A DNA stretch of 64,000 nucleotides from Nothopassalora personata. Taxonomy: Eukaryota > Ascomycota > Dothideomycetes > Mycosphaerellales > Mycosphaerellaceae. The translations under genes were made by a program, and so were the position numbers. Positions within the stretch are counted from its first letter, which is position 1. The number at the start of each line of letters is the position of its first letter. Below, one piece after another: positions 1 to 13,160 of the stretch. The notes under the pieces were generated by a model. The model was not told the origin of the DNA. It saw nothing but the letters and a program-made list of their open reading frames with translations, and made no database searches. The stretch covers positions 620,001-684,000 of the forward strand of contig CM066292.1 in the NCBI GenBank assembly GCA_033816765.1. Direction: 5' to 3'.

Positions 1-2394
1 GTGTAGCTATTACTAGTCTTAGAATGTTAAATCTTATATAGGGTAGTCGCTAATATATAAGCCGGTATAATTTACATTTTAGTAATACTAAGCTTGATAG
101 CGATAGAATAATAAGGTTAAGGAGTAAGGTACGACCTCTAGTTATATCCTAGGTAGAGATAGTATATACTACGAGTATATTACGGCCGGTCGCATTTTAT
201 AATAGACCTTAGTCGGTCTATTAAGTATATCTTGACGTTATAGGATTACTACAATATTAAGGTAGGTATAATGTAGCCGTAGTAGGTAGTACCTAGCTAT
301 ATAGTAGGCTCGACTAATATTATAAACCTACTCTAAGTCCGGAGATATTAAGAAATTAATATCTTCACGAAGGCGAACGTACTACTAAATACGTATAAGC
401 TAGAGATACTAGGCCGGAGGCGGTTTATCTTCAGGGGAAATTAGTATCTTAAATTGCTCGCTTATATAGTAACTAGCTTTAAGCAAATTAGTAGCTAGAC
501 CGCTAAAAATCTAGCGCTATTTAAGAGAATAATAGTTCTATTATCTCGTTAAGAGATCGGTATAGTAGTTACCCTCCCTCCGTAATCTAGCTACGTTAAT
601 TGCTCCGGTTCCGCTCCTAGCGGCAAGTAGTTACGAGTAAAGACTTACTCTTTACGACTATATTTCTAAAGCCTATAACCTAGGCGTCGTACACGATAAT
701 AGTATTCTAGAGACGTGTCTAGAACGCTCGTAGTAGGTCTTACTCGGTACTTAGCTTATAACTCTTATTATATAGTCCGCTTTCGAAAGCTTATAATAGG
801 TATTAATAGGTAGCTAGCTCCTAATTCTTATAGTAAAGAAGGCTCTCGTACTTATTAGCTAAACTAATCTCTCCTCCTCGTACGGTCTCGAGGCGTTAAA
901 TTTACGTAGCGAGATCCTCTATATAATAATAAGCCGCAAATAGCTACTTATTTCTATTAAGTACGACCTCAGTATATAGATGTTACATTCTTTATAAAAA
1001 GTCTCGTCATTATACTTTTATATATTAAGCGCCTTAGCTAGCTCTTGTCTTACTATTACTAGCTAGTCTATTTATCGAAGGGTATCTTCGTAGTCCTACG
1101 CTAGGGCTATAAACGTCCTTGTAGGTAGACTAGGTATAGAGTGGCTATAACTAGTGTGTACGGGGTCGATTTTAACTCGTAGCTTACTACTAATTCTAAT
1201 CTTTAAGAAGTATCGCTTACTAGGAGATACGTTACTAGAGTTTATAATACCCTATATAGAGGGAGTAGATAGACTAGTAGGGTAGAATTTAATAACTTCT
1301 TTATTATATTAAGATAGCGTAGTAAGGAGCTACCTATTTAAGACCCCTAGATCTTCCTAATAAGTAGGTATTATTCGTAACGTATAATGCTTATATCGAA
1401 TGTAGAAACCAAATCGTATTATATAAAGAAGTATCTACATTATTATACTAGCCGCCTAGTAGAGCGGCTCGTCCCTACGCGTCTAGCCGGACCTATTATA
1501 TTAAGCTTATTATTATTGTTATTAGTACTCTATTAGGCTAAAAGGCTATTAATAAAAGAGAGCTATATACTTAGCTAAATCCCTAACGTTTACTCCTAAA
1601 TCGTATTTACTATATTTTTAACGTATAGTATTAGCTAGCGTAATGTATTCTATACTCCTACTTTTTCCCTATAGAGACTTACCGGTAAGGCGCTCCTTAT
1701 TATCGGCCCGTAGCTTCTTTAAAGTACTTCCTCGAGCTATAACTAGTAAAGATTAGTAAATTAATTATACTCCTTGGGGATTCTAGCTAACTACGGCGAG
1801 TATATACCTAATAGACCTAATATATATAAGCCTCTATAGTACGTATATTATATCGTAAGGATTTTACCCTATCGAGGCCCTAGCTATAAGGCTATTAATG
1901 TACGCTATAGTAATTATAGGGACTATAGTTATCTTTATCTACGCCTAAAAGATAAAAGGTACCCTCGAACGTAATTTGCAATATAAAGAGCTCGAGTCTA
2001 CGGGCTCGAGCATTTCTAATAAGGTAGTCTTAGCTACTACCGTCTTTAAGTAGTCTAGTATATTAGATAAGTAATAGTAGTCCTAGATATCGCACTTTAT
2101 TAATATAATTAGTAAGTACGACAACGGCCTACGATACCGGGTTACTGGGCTAGAAGACTATTAAACGATCTACTTATAGTATAACGTACTTCGCGCGACC
2201 GGGAGTGGAGATTTAATTAACGCCTACCTATATTATATCTATAGGCTCTATATTATTAGGCTTCGGTACTACTATCGAGAGCTAGGCTCCTATCCGTATA
2301 ATCTACTAGAAATAGAGTCGATACTCCTTATATTAAGAGCTAACTAGTATAGCCCCTAAGTATCTAGCTATTACGATTCGGTTTAAGCTACGAC
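1..2394. repeat. RIP-degraded repeat DNA, unclassified
   Basis: AT-rich sequence with very few CA or TG dinucleotides, many TA, and retained CG. Stops occur every few codons in all frames, so no gene is supported. This pattern is typical of repeat-induced point mutation acting on CpA. I looked for reverse transcriptase, integrase and transposase motifs in both strands and recognised none with confidence here. Confidence 0.75.
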
Positions 2395-2519
2395 GGTGCG
2401 CCTAACTATTAGCTATAGAAATCACGTGCGCCGTATAGGATTACTCGCGTACTAGCGACTTAGTAATTCGAGGTCGCTCGCTTACTAGCGATTAAGCGAT
2501 TAAGGCTAAGACTAGTAAT

Positions 2520-2760
2520 GTCTCCTTTATATTTAGGAACGCTAAAAACCCTTACGGTTTAGAGTCATTTAACTCGCTGTTTAATATTACTGTTTAGAAT
2601 ACACTATAACCTAACCTCTACCTTACTACTGCTTAGTCTTTATAAGATAAGACAGCTACTGCTTTATTACTCTCCCTCAACTTCCTATCGGCCCGAGAAC
2701 AAACCCGATTAAGCTTATCTTCTTAACTTGTAATATTATTAGGTTATACTAAACCTAACA
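2520..2760 (+). repeat. LTR-like remnant (core shared with four other sites)
   Basis: The stretch starts with a core reading CTCCTTTATATTTAGGAACG and ends in CCTAACA. The whole of it recurs inverted at 44514-44760. The core alone also occurs near 20625, 27345 and, inverted, near 25490. The CA-type end and dispersed copies fit long terminal repeats of a gypsy family, now RIP-mutated. The 5' boundary is not resolved. Confidence 0.5.
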
Positions 2761-4539
2761 CTAGCTAGGCCTTAAGTAGGCCTACGTTAGTATTAACTCG
2801 GAAGTATATACTTACGACTAGATATACGCTTAGTAAAGGAACTTAATCCTATCGAGGAAGAGGTACGCCGACCTAGAAAGTTAGAAAATATACTAACGTT
2901 ATCTAGTATAACTACCTATAAAGCCTAGTTAAATCTAGAGTACGGCGGGTTAACGCCGGTAAGGGCGCTAAGCGCTATCTTAATATCCTCTACCCTTCTT
3001 AATAAAAGGCTTTACTTCTTTCTTATTTTAAAATTAGTAATAGTAATTCGGTAGATAACTTTATACCTAATAGTAAATGTTTAAGACGGTTAAGGATAAG
3101 CAAGTAGTATAGTATACCAGCGCTAAAACACCTATAGACCTACTAATAATTATATTTGGCCTACTAACGTACCCTATAACCTTTATAGCCTCCTCGTAGA
3201 CTTCGTATAGGTATATAATAAGTTTTACGTTATCCTTAAGGTAGAATTAGTACCTAGTTTCTTAACTAGTATCTAAGGGCTAAGGGGCTACTAATGTAAC
3301 TTTACGATAGACTTTATAGAGTATTAATAAACGCCTAGGGAAACTAGCCCTAGTCTTTATATAGTACCCTCTAGCCTTCTTTCTCGGAGTTAAATGTATC
3401 GGTTTAGTATCTTAGAGAACTGATAGGTACCTTCTCCGCGTTTACTACTACTATCTCTAGTAGGGTAGAATAGGTATTATAGGTGTCCTTAGTATACTAC
3501 AGTCTATTGTCTTTGTTCGATAGCCGGTATTACTTCCGGGTAAGAATACTAGACTATAGATAGATAGGCTATCCCCTATTGCTCTTATAGGCGTCGGTAT
3601 TAAGAGCATTTTTAATCTAGTTAACTAACCGTATCTATATATCTATAGTTATCTCGATGCCACTTTCTCGCTTATTACCGTCTTTGCCGTCTTTACTAGG
3701 TACGTTTCTAAGAGAGACGTACCGTCTAGGATATCTTTATTAGGTTATACTTAGTCTAAGAGCTAGCTTAATAATCCTATCTATTATTGTCTCTTTCTTA
3801 CCTAGCGCCCCTACCTAATTAAGAGTAACTATACTATTACTACATCTTATACTATTAGCGCTCTACCCGTCCTTATCTATCGTAGCCTCCTCTTCAGTAT
3901 TTACCTCTAATACTAGATTAGGCCTAGGGACGTTATCTTCCTTACCTATATTCTAATCACGCTAACTATCTAGACCTAGTCTATCTCTATCCGAGTTGTT
4001 TTTATACGAAGCGTAATTAGAAGTTAGCGTATTGCTATTATTATTTCTTTTATTCCTAAGCTCTTAATTCTTATCTCCGTCCTCTTCCCTTTAGGAAGGT
4101 AGTTACGGTACCTTTTAAAAACATACCTAGCCTCGGTACTAGTAAGCGCTTTACCCTCTTCCTCCTTAGCTTCGCTAAAGTACTAGCTACATATAAGAAT
4201 TATAGCTAGACTTTACTTTCCTACCTCCTTTAAATTAATAGAGGTTACCTCGTCGGCCTACTCGAGAAGTTTCTAGAAGGTTCTAGCGTACTACTAGCCC
4301 GGCTCTCTAGTTAGAATGTTATCCTACTAATATAGATAGCTAGATCGTCTCCGATGTAATATAAGTCTAACTTATTAATATTCTCGCTCCGGTCTTATTA
4401 TTGGCCTATTCTATACTATAAGCTCTAAGATATGCTTCCCTTAGCTAGTATTAAATATGTCAATTATAAGGATAATAGCTATACTCTACGGTACTCTACT
4501 AATACCGTACTTACGTAAGTATTATAACTATCTTACTTA

Positions 4540-4750
4540 TGATAAGTCGCTATCCTTATTAATTAATTAATTGTTCTATTTACGTACTATATAAGTCTAA
4601 GACTATATAATACGGGTAGGGTACCCTACCGTTCTCTAGTTATTAGAGGGTCCCTTTTAGCGATAAAAACCTCTAAAAGTAAGTAGAGTTCCTTTCTTGT
4701 AATATTATAGAGGCCTTCTCGCCTTACGGGACCCGGCGGTTTTCCCGTAC
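4540..4750 (+). repeat. Short dispersed non-autonomous repeat, copy 1
   Basis: Reads from an ATTAATTAATTAA run through GACTATATAATACGGGTAGG to GGCCTTCTCGCCTTA. The same order of blocks, inverted, is present at 6880-7070 and 47061-47235. There is no coding capacity. The 47-kb copy sits inside a gypsy element, which shows that the unit is mobile. Confidence 0.5.
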
Positions 4751-5003
4751 TCCTTTTACGCTATAAAACCTAGGATACACTAAGAAAAATAGCCGTAGAG
4801 GCTAAAAGCTAGGCTCTATATATCAAACAAGCTACAAAATTCACTTATTTTAATTTAGACGTCCCGCGTTATATAACTTAGGGCTAAGCCCTTACTACCG
4901 CCGTATTCTTCTAGAGTAGCGCTGTAAAACGAGCTATTAAACATTAAAATTAGGTAACTACCCGTCTCGTAATCTAGCGCTAAGTCTTGTTTATTGCTAG
5001 CGT

Positions 5004-5272
5004 TAGTATTAGCGTTAGCGTTAGACTTACGTAATCGCTACCGTTAGGCGGCAATAACTTATCCCTTAGACGTCCTATAGGAAAAAGGAGACTAGATTTA
5101 GAATTCTAAGGTAGAGGCGTATAAAATCAGCCTAGGAAAGTCTTATTTAGTACTAGCGTTAGGGTTACGTAATTGCTACGGTTAGGTAGCGATAACTTAT
5201 TTCCTAGACGTCCTTTAGAAAAAGGAGACTAGATTCGGAATCCTTACGTAAAGGCGTATAAAATAAGCCTAG
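5004..5272. repeat. Tandem duplication, period about 138 bp
   Basis: Two adjacent diverged copies. Each contains TTACGTAAT(C/T)GCTAC, a GTTAGG(C/T)GGC-like block, AGACGTCCT, GGAGACTAGATT and a GGCGTATAAAAT...AGCCTAG end. Copy starts are offset by about 138 bases (5027 against 5165). Both copies are RIP-mutated and differ from each other. Confidence 0.6.
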
Positions 5273-6879
5273 CGGCTATCCTTACTTAGCTAGGCGTATA
5301 AGCCTCTATAGAAACTCGATTATAGCGCTCTATATATACCTTATGTATATTTTCCCTAAACCTAATAAAGAGGTATAAGCTTATATTATTATCGGTCTTA
5401 TGTAGCTTACGCCTTAGTTATACCTCCTAGAAGTCGTTATTATTATTAAAAGGACCGTCTATAATTATATTCTTAAATCTAGCTACGCTAAGGAGAAAGT
5501 CTCTTATCTTCGTTCTAATAAAGTAGCGATAGGTTAAGGTATATTCTACTACGGTAACGTAGTCGGCGGGACTAAAATACTAGGTACTTAATGGTATCGC
5601 TAACGTCTACTATAGTAGCCTTAAGGAGTAAAGCCTATATATCTATTACCTGATGTTTCTATTTAGCTAGTATAATTTAGGCGGTAAGGGATAGTATAGT
5701 ATATAAGAGTAGTATAGGATACTGTAATAGTAAAGAGAGCCTAAGAAATAGATACTATTATCCGTGAATAGCCTTTATAGAGAGTAGAGTAATCTATATA
5801 AGCTGGTGACCGAGTAATATATAGGCGTTAGAGCTTTAATTAAAGGTTATACGGCCGCCTCTTAAGCGGTAGGAATAATAACTAGATTATTCTCTCTTAA
5901 AACGCGAGCCTAAGATAGTATCCTACTAAGTTATAAGCGCCTATAATATAACTAATTAATATAAGAACTAATTGTGTAAGAACTTAACTATATATATAAT
6001 AGCCGCGTAGCTTATACGTGTTTATAATTTATAGAAGCTTAGACTATACTAATCTTCTATTAAAATCTCCCGGTATCTAATTAAGTCTACTATAGCCTAT
6101 TATACCGTTTATTTACTCTAGCCTTAGGGTATCTATTAGAAAACACCTACTATTTATTTAACTTACTTCAAGATTATTATTCCTAGCTTATCTACTATAA
6201 CTTGTTCCCCTTACCGTCTATAGAGAGTAGCGCCTTTACGTAGCGGACGGTATAAGTACTATCGTTATAATAGGAAACTAAGTCTCTCTATTACGAAGCC
6301 TATACGGCGGCATAAAATAAGTAAGAAATGAGATAAGATACGCGCGCCTCCTATAAACGATACGACCGAGCAACCGACATATAAAACACAACGTAATGTA
6401 ATATAACGGCTACAACTAAGCGATACTACCTCTTTCTAATACACTCCCTTAAACTAGCTACTCGAACCGTAATAGAACGGCGTAGTAACCCGTTTCTAGA
6501 GCACCCCTCCGAGAGAAGAGACTTAGTAGCCTTAGTTTCTCGGATAGAGGGTGTAAAGGGTACCTATACGTGTTTTAGAGGGTACGTAAAGACAAGTATC
6601 TACGTACCTAACTACCTAGAAAGGATATAAGTAAGAGAGACGTAAGGAAATAGTAGTATTTTATGGTGTACGGGTTATGTACCTAGGGCTTAGCGGAAAC
6701 TCGAGGACAATTTTACGAGAATAAGAAACAATAACGAGCCTACCGTAAGGCGCACAGCCTAGGCGAGTAATACTACGTCCGGGGTAGTGTATTAATAAGT
6801 AACAAAAGATAAGAATAATAACCGGATACTACTATAACGTTCGTCCGATCTTTACGGCTATAAAGGAGTACGAGCCTTA

Positions 6880-7070
6880 GCCGGCGCTCGTAAGGCGAGA
6901 AGGCCTCTGTAATATCTCGAAGAACGAACTATTTATACTCTTAAGAGGTTTTTTTTAGCTGTAGGGATTTTCCTCTTATCTCGAAATTTTTAGTAGAGTA
7001 ATCTACCCGTGTTATATAGTCTTAGACTTATATAGCACGTTAATAGACTAATTAATTAATTAATTAACTT
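6880..7070 (-). repeat. Short dispersed non-autonomous repeat, copy 2
   Basis: Inverted relative to 4540-4750. It starts at GTAAGGCGAGAAGGCCTC, passes through CCCGTGTTATATAGTCTTAG and ends in an ATTAATTAATTAA run. It is RIP-mutated and non-coding. Confidence 0.5.
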
Positions 7071-9214
7071 AATCTCCTTAAAGTAGACTATCTAATAATG
7101 AAAATCTAGGTATCTCTTACTTAATATATCTTACCTATCTTCTTATATCTTACGCGCTTTAAGTTATATTATGTTAGCGGTACCTATATTATATATAGTA
7201 GTAGGTATAAGTATTTCATTAAACCATTTAGTACCTTTATAGAGCTATTATTCACTTTAAGAGAAATATACTTTAGAATCTAGCTTACTTTAACGTAGGT
7301 TATTAACTCTAAAGGTATATAATATACTAACCTTATAGAAGTACGACCTATTAAGTAGACCTTACTAGAGGCTCGGCGTTATAAGCTAGATTATAAGGAC
7401 GTGTAGAGCGTCTACTCTATTTCTAGAAAGAAATTAATAATTAGCAGTATAACGAGAACGCTAAGATATATTAATACCCCATATTCTATATACTACTTTA
7501 CGTAGAGTACTATAAGGCTAACTAAAAACACTTCGTTAACGTAGGTAAAGTATATAAGAATAACATAATAGAGATTAAGGGTATAATATATCTAATAGGT
7601 AAGTATTTACTCTACCGCGAGATCTTAGATATACGTTAAGTAGGCTATATATAAACCGGCGGTAATTATACGTTACTATAGAACTACTTTATAGCGTATA
7701 GTATATAGTACTTAACTATATATAATTATCTAGATATAGTCTATATAATAGTTCTCTACTCCCCTCTGCGTCTTTTAGTCTTCTATACTATATAGATAGA
7801 GACTTCTAGTCTATAGATTTAAACTATGCATTACTACGCTCTAATAATACTTACTTACTATTTTGTTTAAGGTTAATAGATAATAAAAGGCTTCGATATA
7901 GGAGACTAGATATAAGAATAAACTTTTATTTTATATTACTTTCTATACTATATAGGCGCCTAATACTATTCTTTATAGTAGCCGAGTATTATTTACTAAC
8001 GTAAAAACTACGTAATATTACTAGTTAGTATAGAAAGTCTTTTATAGGTTTAGCTACGGCTTCTAGACCTATATTAGGACTATAATATAGTCTATAAGCT
8101 ATGTTTATAGCCGGGAGAAAATTTACATAGATATATTAAAAACTTATATAGTAAGGTATATAAAGACGATACTGATTATAGTTCTAACGTACATGTACTA
8201 TTTAAGACTTTAGGCATTTAAACACGTCGTTAATCTTAGATTATCTCTAAACTATAACGTAACTAGGATAATACTCTACGACGGTATAAGTACTATACGT
8301 ATACCGGTATACTAGTATAGTAATTAAAAGGTGAGAGGTATAATAGCTACTATGTTATACTAAATAAGAGTAGCTCGAGCTTATTGTTTTTAGCATTATT
8401 CCTAAGAGATCGTTCTATATAATATACGAGTAGTTATTTCTATTAGTCTTATAGAAGACCTTATAACATTTATCTAAAGAAGAGTACCTTTACGCGGAGG
8501 ATGACGTAAGTACCTTTGTTACGATAAAGGGAAACTAAGTCTCTCTCTCTCTCTTAAATCTTAGAACTCTTAAAACGCGATAATATTATAAAACTTAAAA
8601 AGCAACGCCTATTCTAATACCTACGTTATAACGGTAACTACGAGTATAACCTATAAAAGAAGAAATAGGATAGAAGAGAAGAGATACTCGGTATCTATTA
8701 ATAGATAACTTAATACTATAAAAAGGAGGGAGAATACGGCTGCATCTCTCTAGATAATCACAACTATTAAAAGCGGGTAGTCTTACTTAAGTCCTACGAG
8801 GAACTAAAACTTTAAGCTACCGTATAAAAAAGGCAGCTAAAGACTCAATAGAGAGGACGGGCTATTTGAGATACTAATTTTCCCTCTTTCAAATTTCAAA
8901 TTTTAGCGTTTATACATCGGATGTATCTAGTACGGTTAATAGGAGAAACACGGGCGTAAATTTATTATTCGCTTATCCCGGGTAACGAGATAATGTAAAA
9001 TAAGATTAGCGGATCGTTATTACGTTACAAGTGGTTAGAAGTCATGAAATGGGCTTATAAAGGTGTCTTAAAAGCAGATAGTAGATTGCATGTGTCTAAG
9101 CTAGAATTGAAGGAGCTGCTTGTAAAAAGGCTGCAGGTGACTAATCAATGTCACCTGATTCTTAGCGGCTGCTGCCTTAGGTTTAATTAGGCTGTAGCGC
9201 CGGTGTACGCTTAG

Positions 9215-12200
9215 ATCGTAACACACCCCCTTAGCTCGTGCGGCTTGTAGGTGAATAAGCTAATCGTATGTAATCGCGTGCACCCCATCCATCACCAATT
9301 ACCCCACCCACCTACCTTATAACGATAGGCTTCGTTACTGCGTGCTTGTTGGAGCTCTATTGTAAGCTACACAGTAGGGCGCTAAGTCAGCGTTTTAGGT
9401 GAGGCTATTGTCCTAGCCTCACATCCCTATTCACAATCTTACTAAGTCCCTCACACTATAGTTAACCTATATAATAGGTTCTAAACGATGTGAATCTTGT
9501 CCGGTGGGGTGGCTAAGCTGTTCTTATAGCACTAAACGGTAAGGCGTACTATCTCCCTACATTTTAACGGACATATAAGGTTGTAGGTTCGACTCCTAGG
9601 GGTTGTTATATCTACTGAATTTATTGCTTAGCCTATCGTCCGCTTTAATGTCCGCTCCATTATTCTTAATTAAAATCCTAGGTGTTATAGTACGCTATTG
9701 CTTCGGCAATTGGGGTGCCTTACTACTATCTAATAACTACGTATATGTGACTTCGGTCACGGTCTTAGAGAACTCCGCTTCCTACCTTAGGTAGAGATTA
9801 CTATTTAGCTACGTCCTAGTGGGAACTCTTTTGCCTAATAAAAGGTCTTTACAGCTTATAAAGGCCTTATCTTTCTACTTAGGGTAAGGATTATCCTATC
9901 AACAGTAGTACTACAGGTACTACGGGTAGAGATGTTATCTCTAAGTAAGGTAAGGACGATAATAGAGGGATCAACGATAATGTCATAGCGTTCGTTATAA
10001 TATAGTAAGGGAGGTGGTAATAGTAATGCTAATGTTACTAGTAGTAGGGAAGTTAATAGTGTTTTAGCGCTTATAATTAGCTACGCCGTTACTAGTGCGC
10101 ATGCGCTGCACCGCTACTAGTAACAGGGGTGTTTCCGGTCCTTTTGCTATAGGCTAATGGGAGTCCGAGAAACACCTAGTAATAATAGTACTAGGGTAGC
10201 GCCGGTGAATAGTAGACGCTTACTCTAGCGGTAGCGGCGCCAGCGGCGCTAGGCGGTAGTGCGGAGCCGGTAGAGGAGATAGTAGTGCCGAACATACTAT
10301 ATAGCCTCTACCGGTCTATGTTAGTTAAAGAAAGAGGACGGGTTTGAAACTGAAGAGGTGTTTTTATACAGTCCTACTACTAGTTCCTTCCTATTTTAGC
10401 ATAAAAAGGATAAAAGGGAAGTCGCATCTATCCGAATGCGGAAGGAGAGGCATAATGGAAGCAGCGCTTAGTGGTAGCTAATCACTATGTCGTGTATGCT
10501 ATAATGCGCCGAGAAGAGGAGTCCTATAGTTAAAGCCTAGTACTAGTAACTGTCGAGAAGAGCCACTAGTATAGTAGGCCTACGCATCTTAAGCGTTATT
10601 ATTACCCCCTAAGGTAATGCGGCTAGTGTTAGTATCTATAGTAGGCGCTAAGGAGCGTAGATCTACGCCTTCCTTAGCTATGTTAAGTAGCTTCACGAAG
10701 TGCTTATGCTTTTATAGTAGCAGCAGCTTAGTAAGCCTATCTATAGGTATGTTATTAGTATTAAGATACCGAATCTCGATATCTCCTCGTTAGTCTCTCT
10801 AGCGGAGCTAATAGTAATGGATGTCAATATAGCGTAGCTTAGTGTTAAGCTTTTACCCTTACTAGTTAATAAGTCGAATAGTCTAGGTGTTGTTATAGTA
10901 TAGGTGTGTACACTAGTTAAACTCGAGATAGATCTCGGCGAAGATGCGTTCCCACTAGATTAGCTCTAATGCCGCTTATAATAGGCTAAGGAGTTCGGCT
11001 TCGGTTAAGGACTTAGTAATAGTAATCTACTTAGAGGCTTTATAATTGACTAGTCCGCCGAACAGCATAAAGATCTATCCGCTAGAGCTAGTCCTATTGA
11101 CGTTTATGCCGTAGGAGGCATCTAATGCGCCGAAGAACTTATAGTTCTTATCGAGATGTTTAGGTTAACTATATAGGCTAGTAATGTGCTTACTAGCGCT
11201 ATATACAAGGTAGAGGTTCTTAGTCTCTACGAGGTAGCGTAGGCACTAGTCTATAAGCTTTAGATACGTGTCTATTAGCTTAGTTAGATACTGCGAAAGC
11301 ATTAATAGGGAAAAGGCAATGTCCGGGCGTATGTGTGTTGCTACGAAGTTAAGGGATCTAATACGTTATTAGTAAGTAAGGATCTTTATAGCATCTGCAA
11401 CATAGCCCTTAGGCACTGTCTAGTTAAGGTGTTAATCTACTAGTATATTTGTCTTACGTGCGCTAGTGGATATGCTAAACTTAGTAGCGAGCTTCTCGAT
11501 ATAGTCCTCCTATAAGAGCTATAGTAGTATCTTCTACCGATCTCGTATTACCTTAATTCCTAGAAACTAGGTAAGATCTCTAAGCCCGTACATCTCGTAC
11601 TTAGTAAGTAGACGCCTCTTAATGCTAAGTGCATAGTCCTTATACTTGCGGTAATATAGCATAACTAGGTCGTCTATATAAAAGAAGAACATAACCTTAT
11701 TATTATAGTAGATACATTCGGAGTCTAATAGGGGAACTAGGCCTAGGGAGGCAAGCGTTGTAGTAAGACAGTTATACTAAAGGAGAGGGGATTCCTTAAG
11801 TCCGTAGAGGGCCTTAACTAGTTTAAGAGCATGTCCATCGGCAGGGCGATTGATTCTAGGAGGCGGCTGTAGATACATAGTGTATAGTAGGTCTAAGTTT
11901 AAGAAGGCGTTAACAATATTAAACTATTTAGCTTCTAGGTCGAAGCTCGCGGCTATAGTACAGTAGAGGCGGAACATGCTTACTAGTAGTGTAGCGGCGT
12001 ATGTATCTAAGTGTATGCCCTATAGATCGCCTCTTACGCATAGCCGGGCCTTAAAGCTCTTTAGTATGCTATGCTTATCTAGCTTATACTTATACACCCA
12101 CTTTAGCGGCAGTAGTAGCTAAAGTCCGTCCTCTTACTAAGCATTATAATCCTTCTCTTACTATGTAGTCTATTTAAACGTGCCGGTTAAGACTGCTTTA

Positions 12201-12951
12201 GTAAACTCTTTAGCTATGGCTTTACGCCATTGTTAGGCGAAGCGGTGCGTTATAGCGGCACGGTAGTTTAGAGGTTCGGGCGGAAGGTCATTGCGGTGCA
12301 TCGACGTAATAGTATTAACACGGCGTAGAGGAGAGAAGTCGCGTGTACGTTCGGATCGAAGGACATCGTAGTACTTACGGCCTAGATAACGAGGTCTCTA
12401 GCGGATGCCCGCTATCTAGCTAATGATAACGTTAGCAACTATAATATTGTATAGAGCATAGTAGAAGTAGGCCGTTCTAAGTCTCTTACCGGATCCGGTA
12501 AGGGCGTAATTAGTGTTAGCGGAAAAGTTATCTATTTAGCTAAGTTCTTCGAAGGGGATTGTAGGCGGAGCGGTAGCGACATTTGAAGTCGTCGAAGCAT
12601 CTACTATAAGCTCCTCACGATCTTCCTCTATAAGGGCATCTATTGACTGCTATTATAGTGTGTTAATATACTGTTGTTTAGACGCGTTACTGTTATTTAC
12701 CGCATTGTTATTATAGTTAGAGTTCTCTATGCTCTTATTAGTCGCTAGTTCAACCCCGGATTTAACCTAGTCTCGTGAAAGTGTAGGGGTTATAGCGTTA
12801 TTTGTTAATAGCTAATTAAGTAGCTAGAAACTGCTGTTACCTTCAGGTTAGTTAAATGTTACTAAGGAGCGGTGCTCTAGCTAGTGTAGTTCTTGCCTAA
12901 GGAGGAGTTAATGGGCGTTTTAATAGTATTGACGAGGGTTTTAATGGAGCG
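9215..12951 (-). mobile_element. Ty1/copia-type retrotransposon remnant (3' part)
   Basis: On the minus strand the sequence still translates, between stops, into copia Pol landmarks. Near 11990-11880 the frame reads FDLEAK followed by FNIVNAFLN, matching the start of the copia RT palm. At 11680-11666 is YIDDL, the catalytic motif. Near 11100-10970 are SSGYVF and then SSTEAELLAL, the copia RNase H signature. The 3' end probably lies near 9215, because 9215-9480 recurs RIP-mutated at 59015-59270. The element is only moderately RIP-mutated and is inactive. It is interrupted at GCTAC by the chromovirus at 12957-19995 and resumes at 20001. Confidence 0.8.
9510..9596 (+). promoter_or_regulatory. 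Pol III A/B-box-like pair in the copia 3' region
   Basis: TGGCTAAGCTG at 9510-9520 resembles an A box, and GGTTCGACTCC at 9586-9596 is a perfect match to the B-box consensus. The flanks do not fold into an acceptor stem, so this is not a tRNA gene. It could be a tRNA-derived fragment or chance. Confidence 0.25.
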
Positions 12952-12956
12952 GCTAC

Positions 12957-13142
12957 TGTCACGGGGTGGCCTTGACCTTGGACCCTTCGCCGGCTTAACC
13001 GCGGACCTTCCGGATCGGGTTAGCGCGGCTTGGCACGAGATCGACCTTGCTTCTCTCTTCTCTCTCGTTCTTAGACTCTTCGTAGATTGTATTATTCACG
13101 ACTTGACTCCTACACTCTCCGGATCTCATATCGCCCGTGTCA
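12957..13142 (+). repeat. 5' LTR of chromovirus (186 bp)
   Basis: Starts TGTCACGGGG and ends CGCCCGTGTCA, so the ends are TG...CA with a short imperfect inverted repeat. Identical to 19810-19995. The preceding five bases GCTAC are the target duplication. Confidence 0.95.
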
Positions 13143-13160
13143 TTACAATCTACCGCTCAT
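13143..13160 (+). promoter_or_regulatory. Primer-binding site, apparently for a tRNA-Tyr 5' half
   Basis: The bases directly after the LTR are TTACAATCTACCGCTCAT, not the TGG expected for priming from a tRNA 3' CCA end. The reverse complement reads ATGAGC, G, GTAGA, TTGTAA. These fit the 3' side of a D stem (GAGC), position 26, an anticodon stem, then U32-U33-GUA-A37 of a tRNA with anticodon GUA (Tyr). The match stops at position 37, where fungal tRNA-Tyr carries its intron. Assignment rests on tRNA structure, not on a known tRNA gene from this genome. Confidence 0.5.

Larger units (their letters stand above)
2761..9214. repeat. RIP-degraded repeat region without genes
   Basis: About 6.4 kb of AT-rich, CpA-depleted sequence with no open frame that I trust. 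It contains a tandem duplication at 5004-5272 and two copies of a short dispersed repeat (4540-4750 and 6880-7070), listed separately. A motif around GATACGCGCGCCTCCTA near 6340 recurs near 58557, so it carries remnants of other dispersed families. From about 9020 the depletion becomes milder. Confidence 0.7.

Noticed and set aside
9510..9600. tRNA gene suggested by the A/B-box pair
   Set aside because: No acceptor stem or complete T arm can be formed and spacing is too long without a sensible intron.
9603..9794. 63-aa plus ORF at the copia end
   Set aside because: Short, on the strand opposite to the copia remnant and within its terminal region. No supporting feature.
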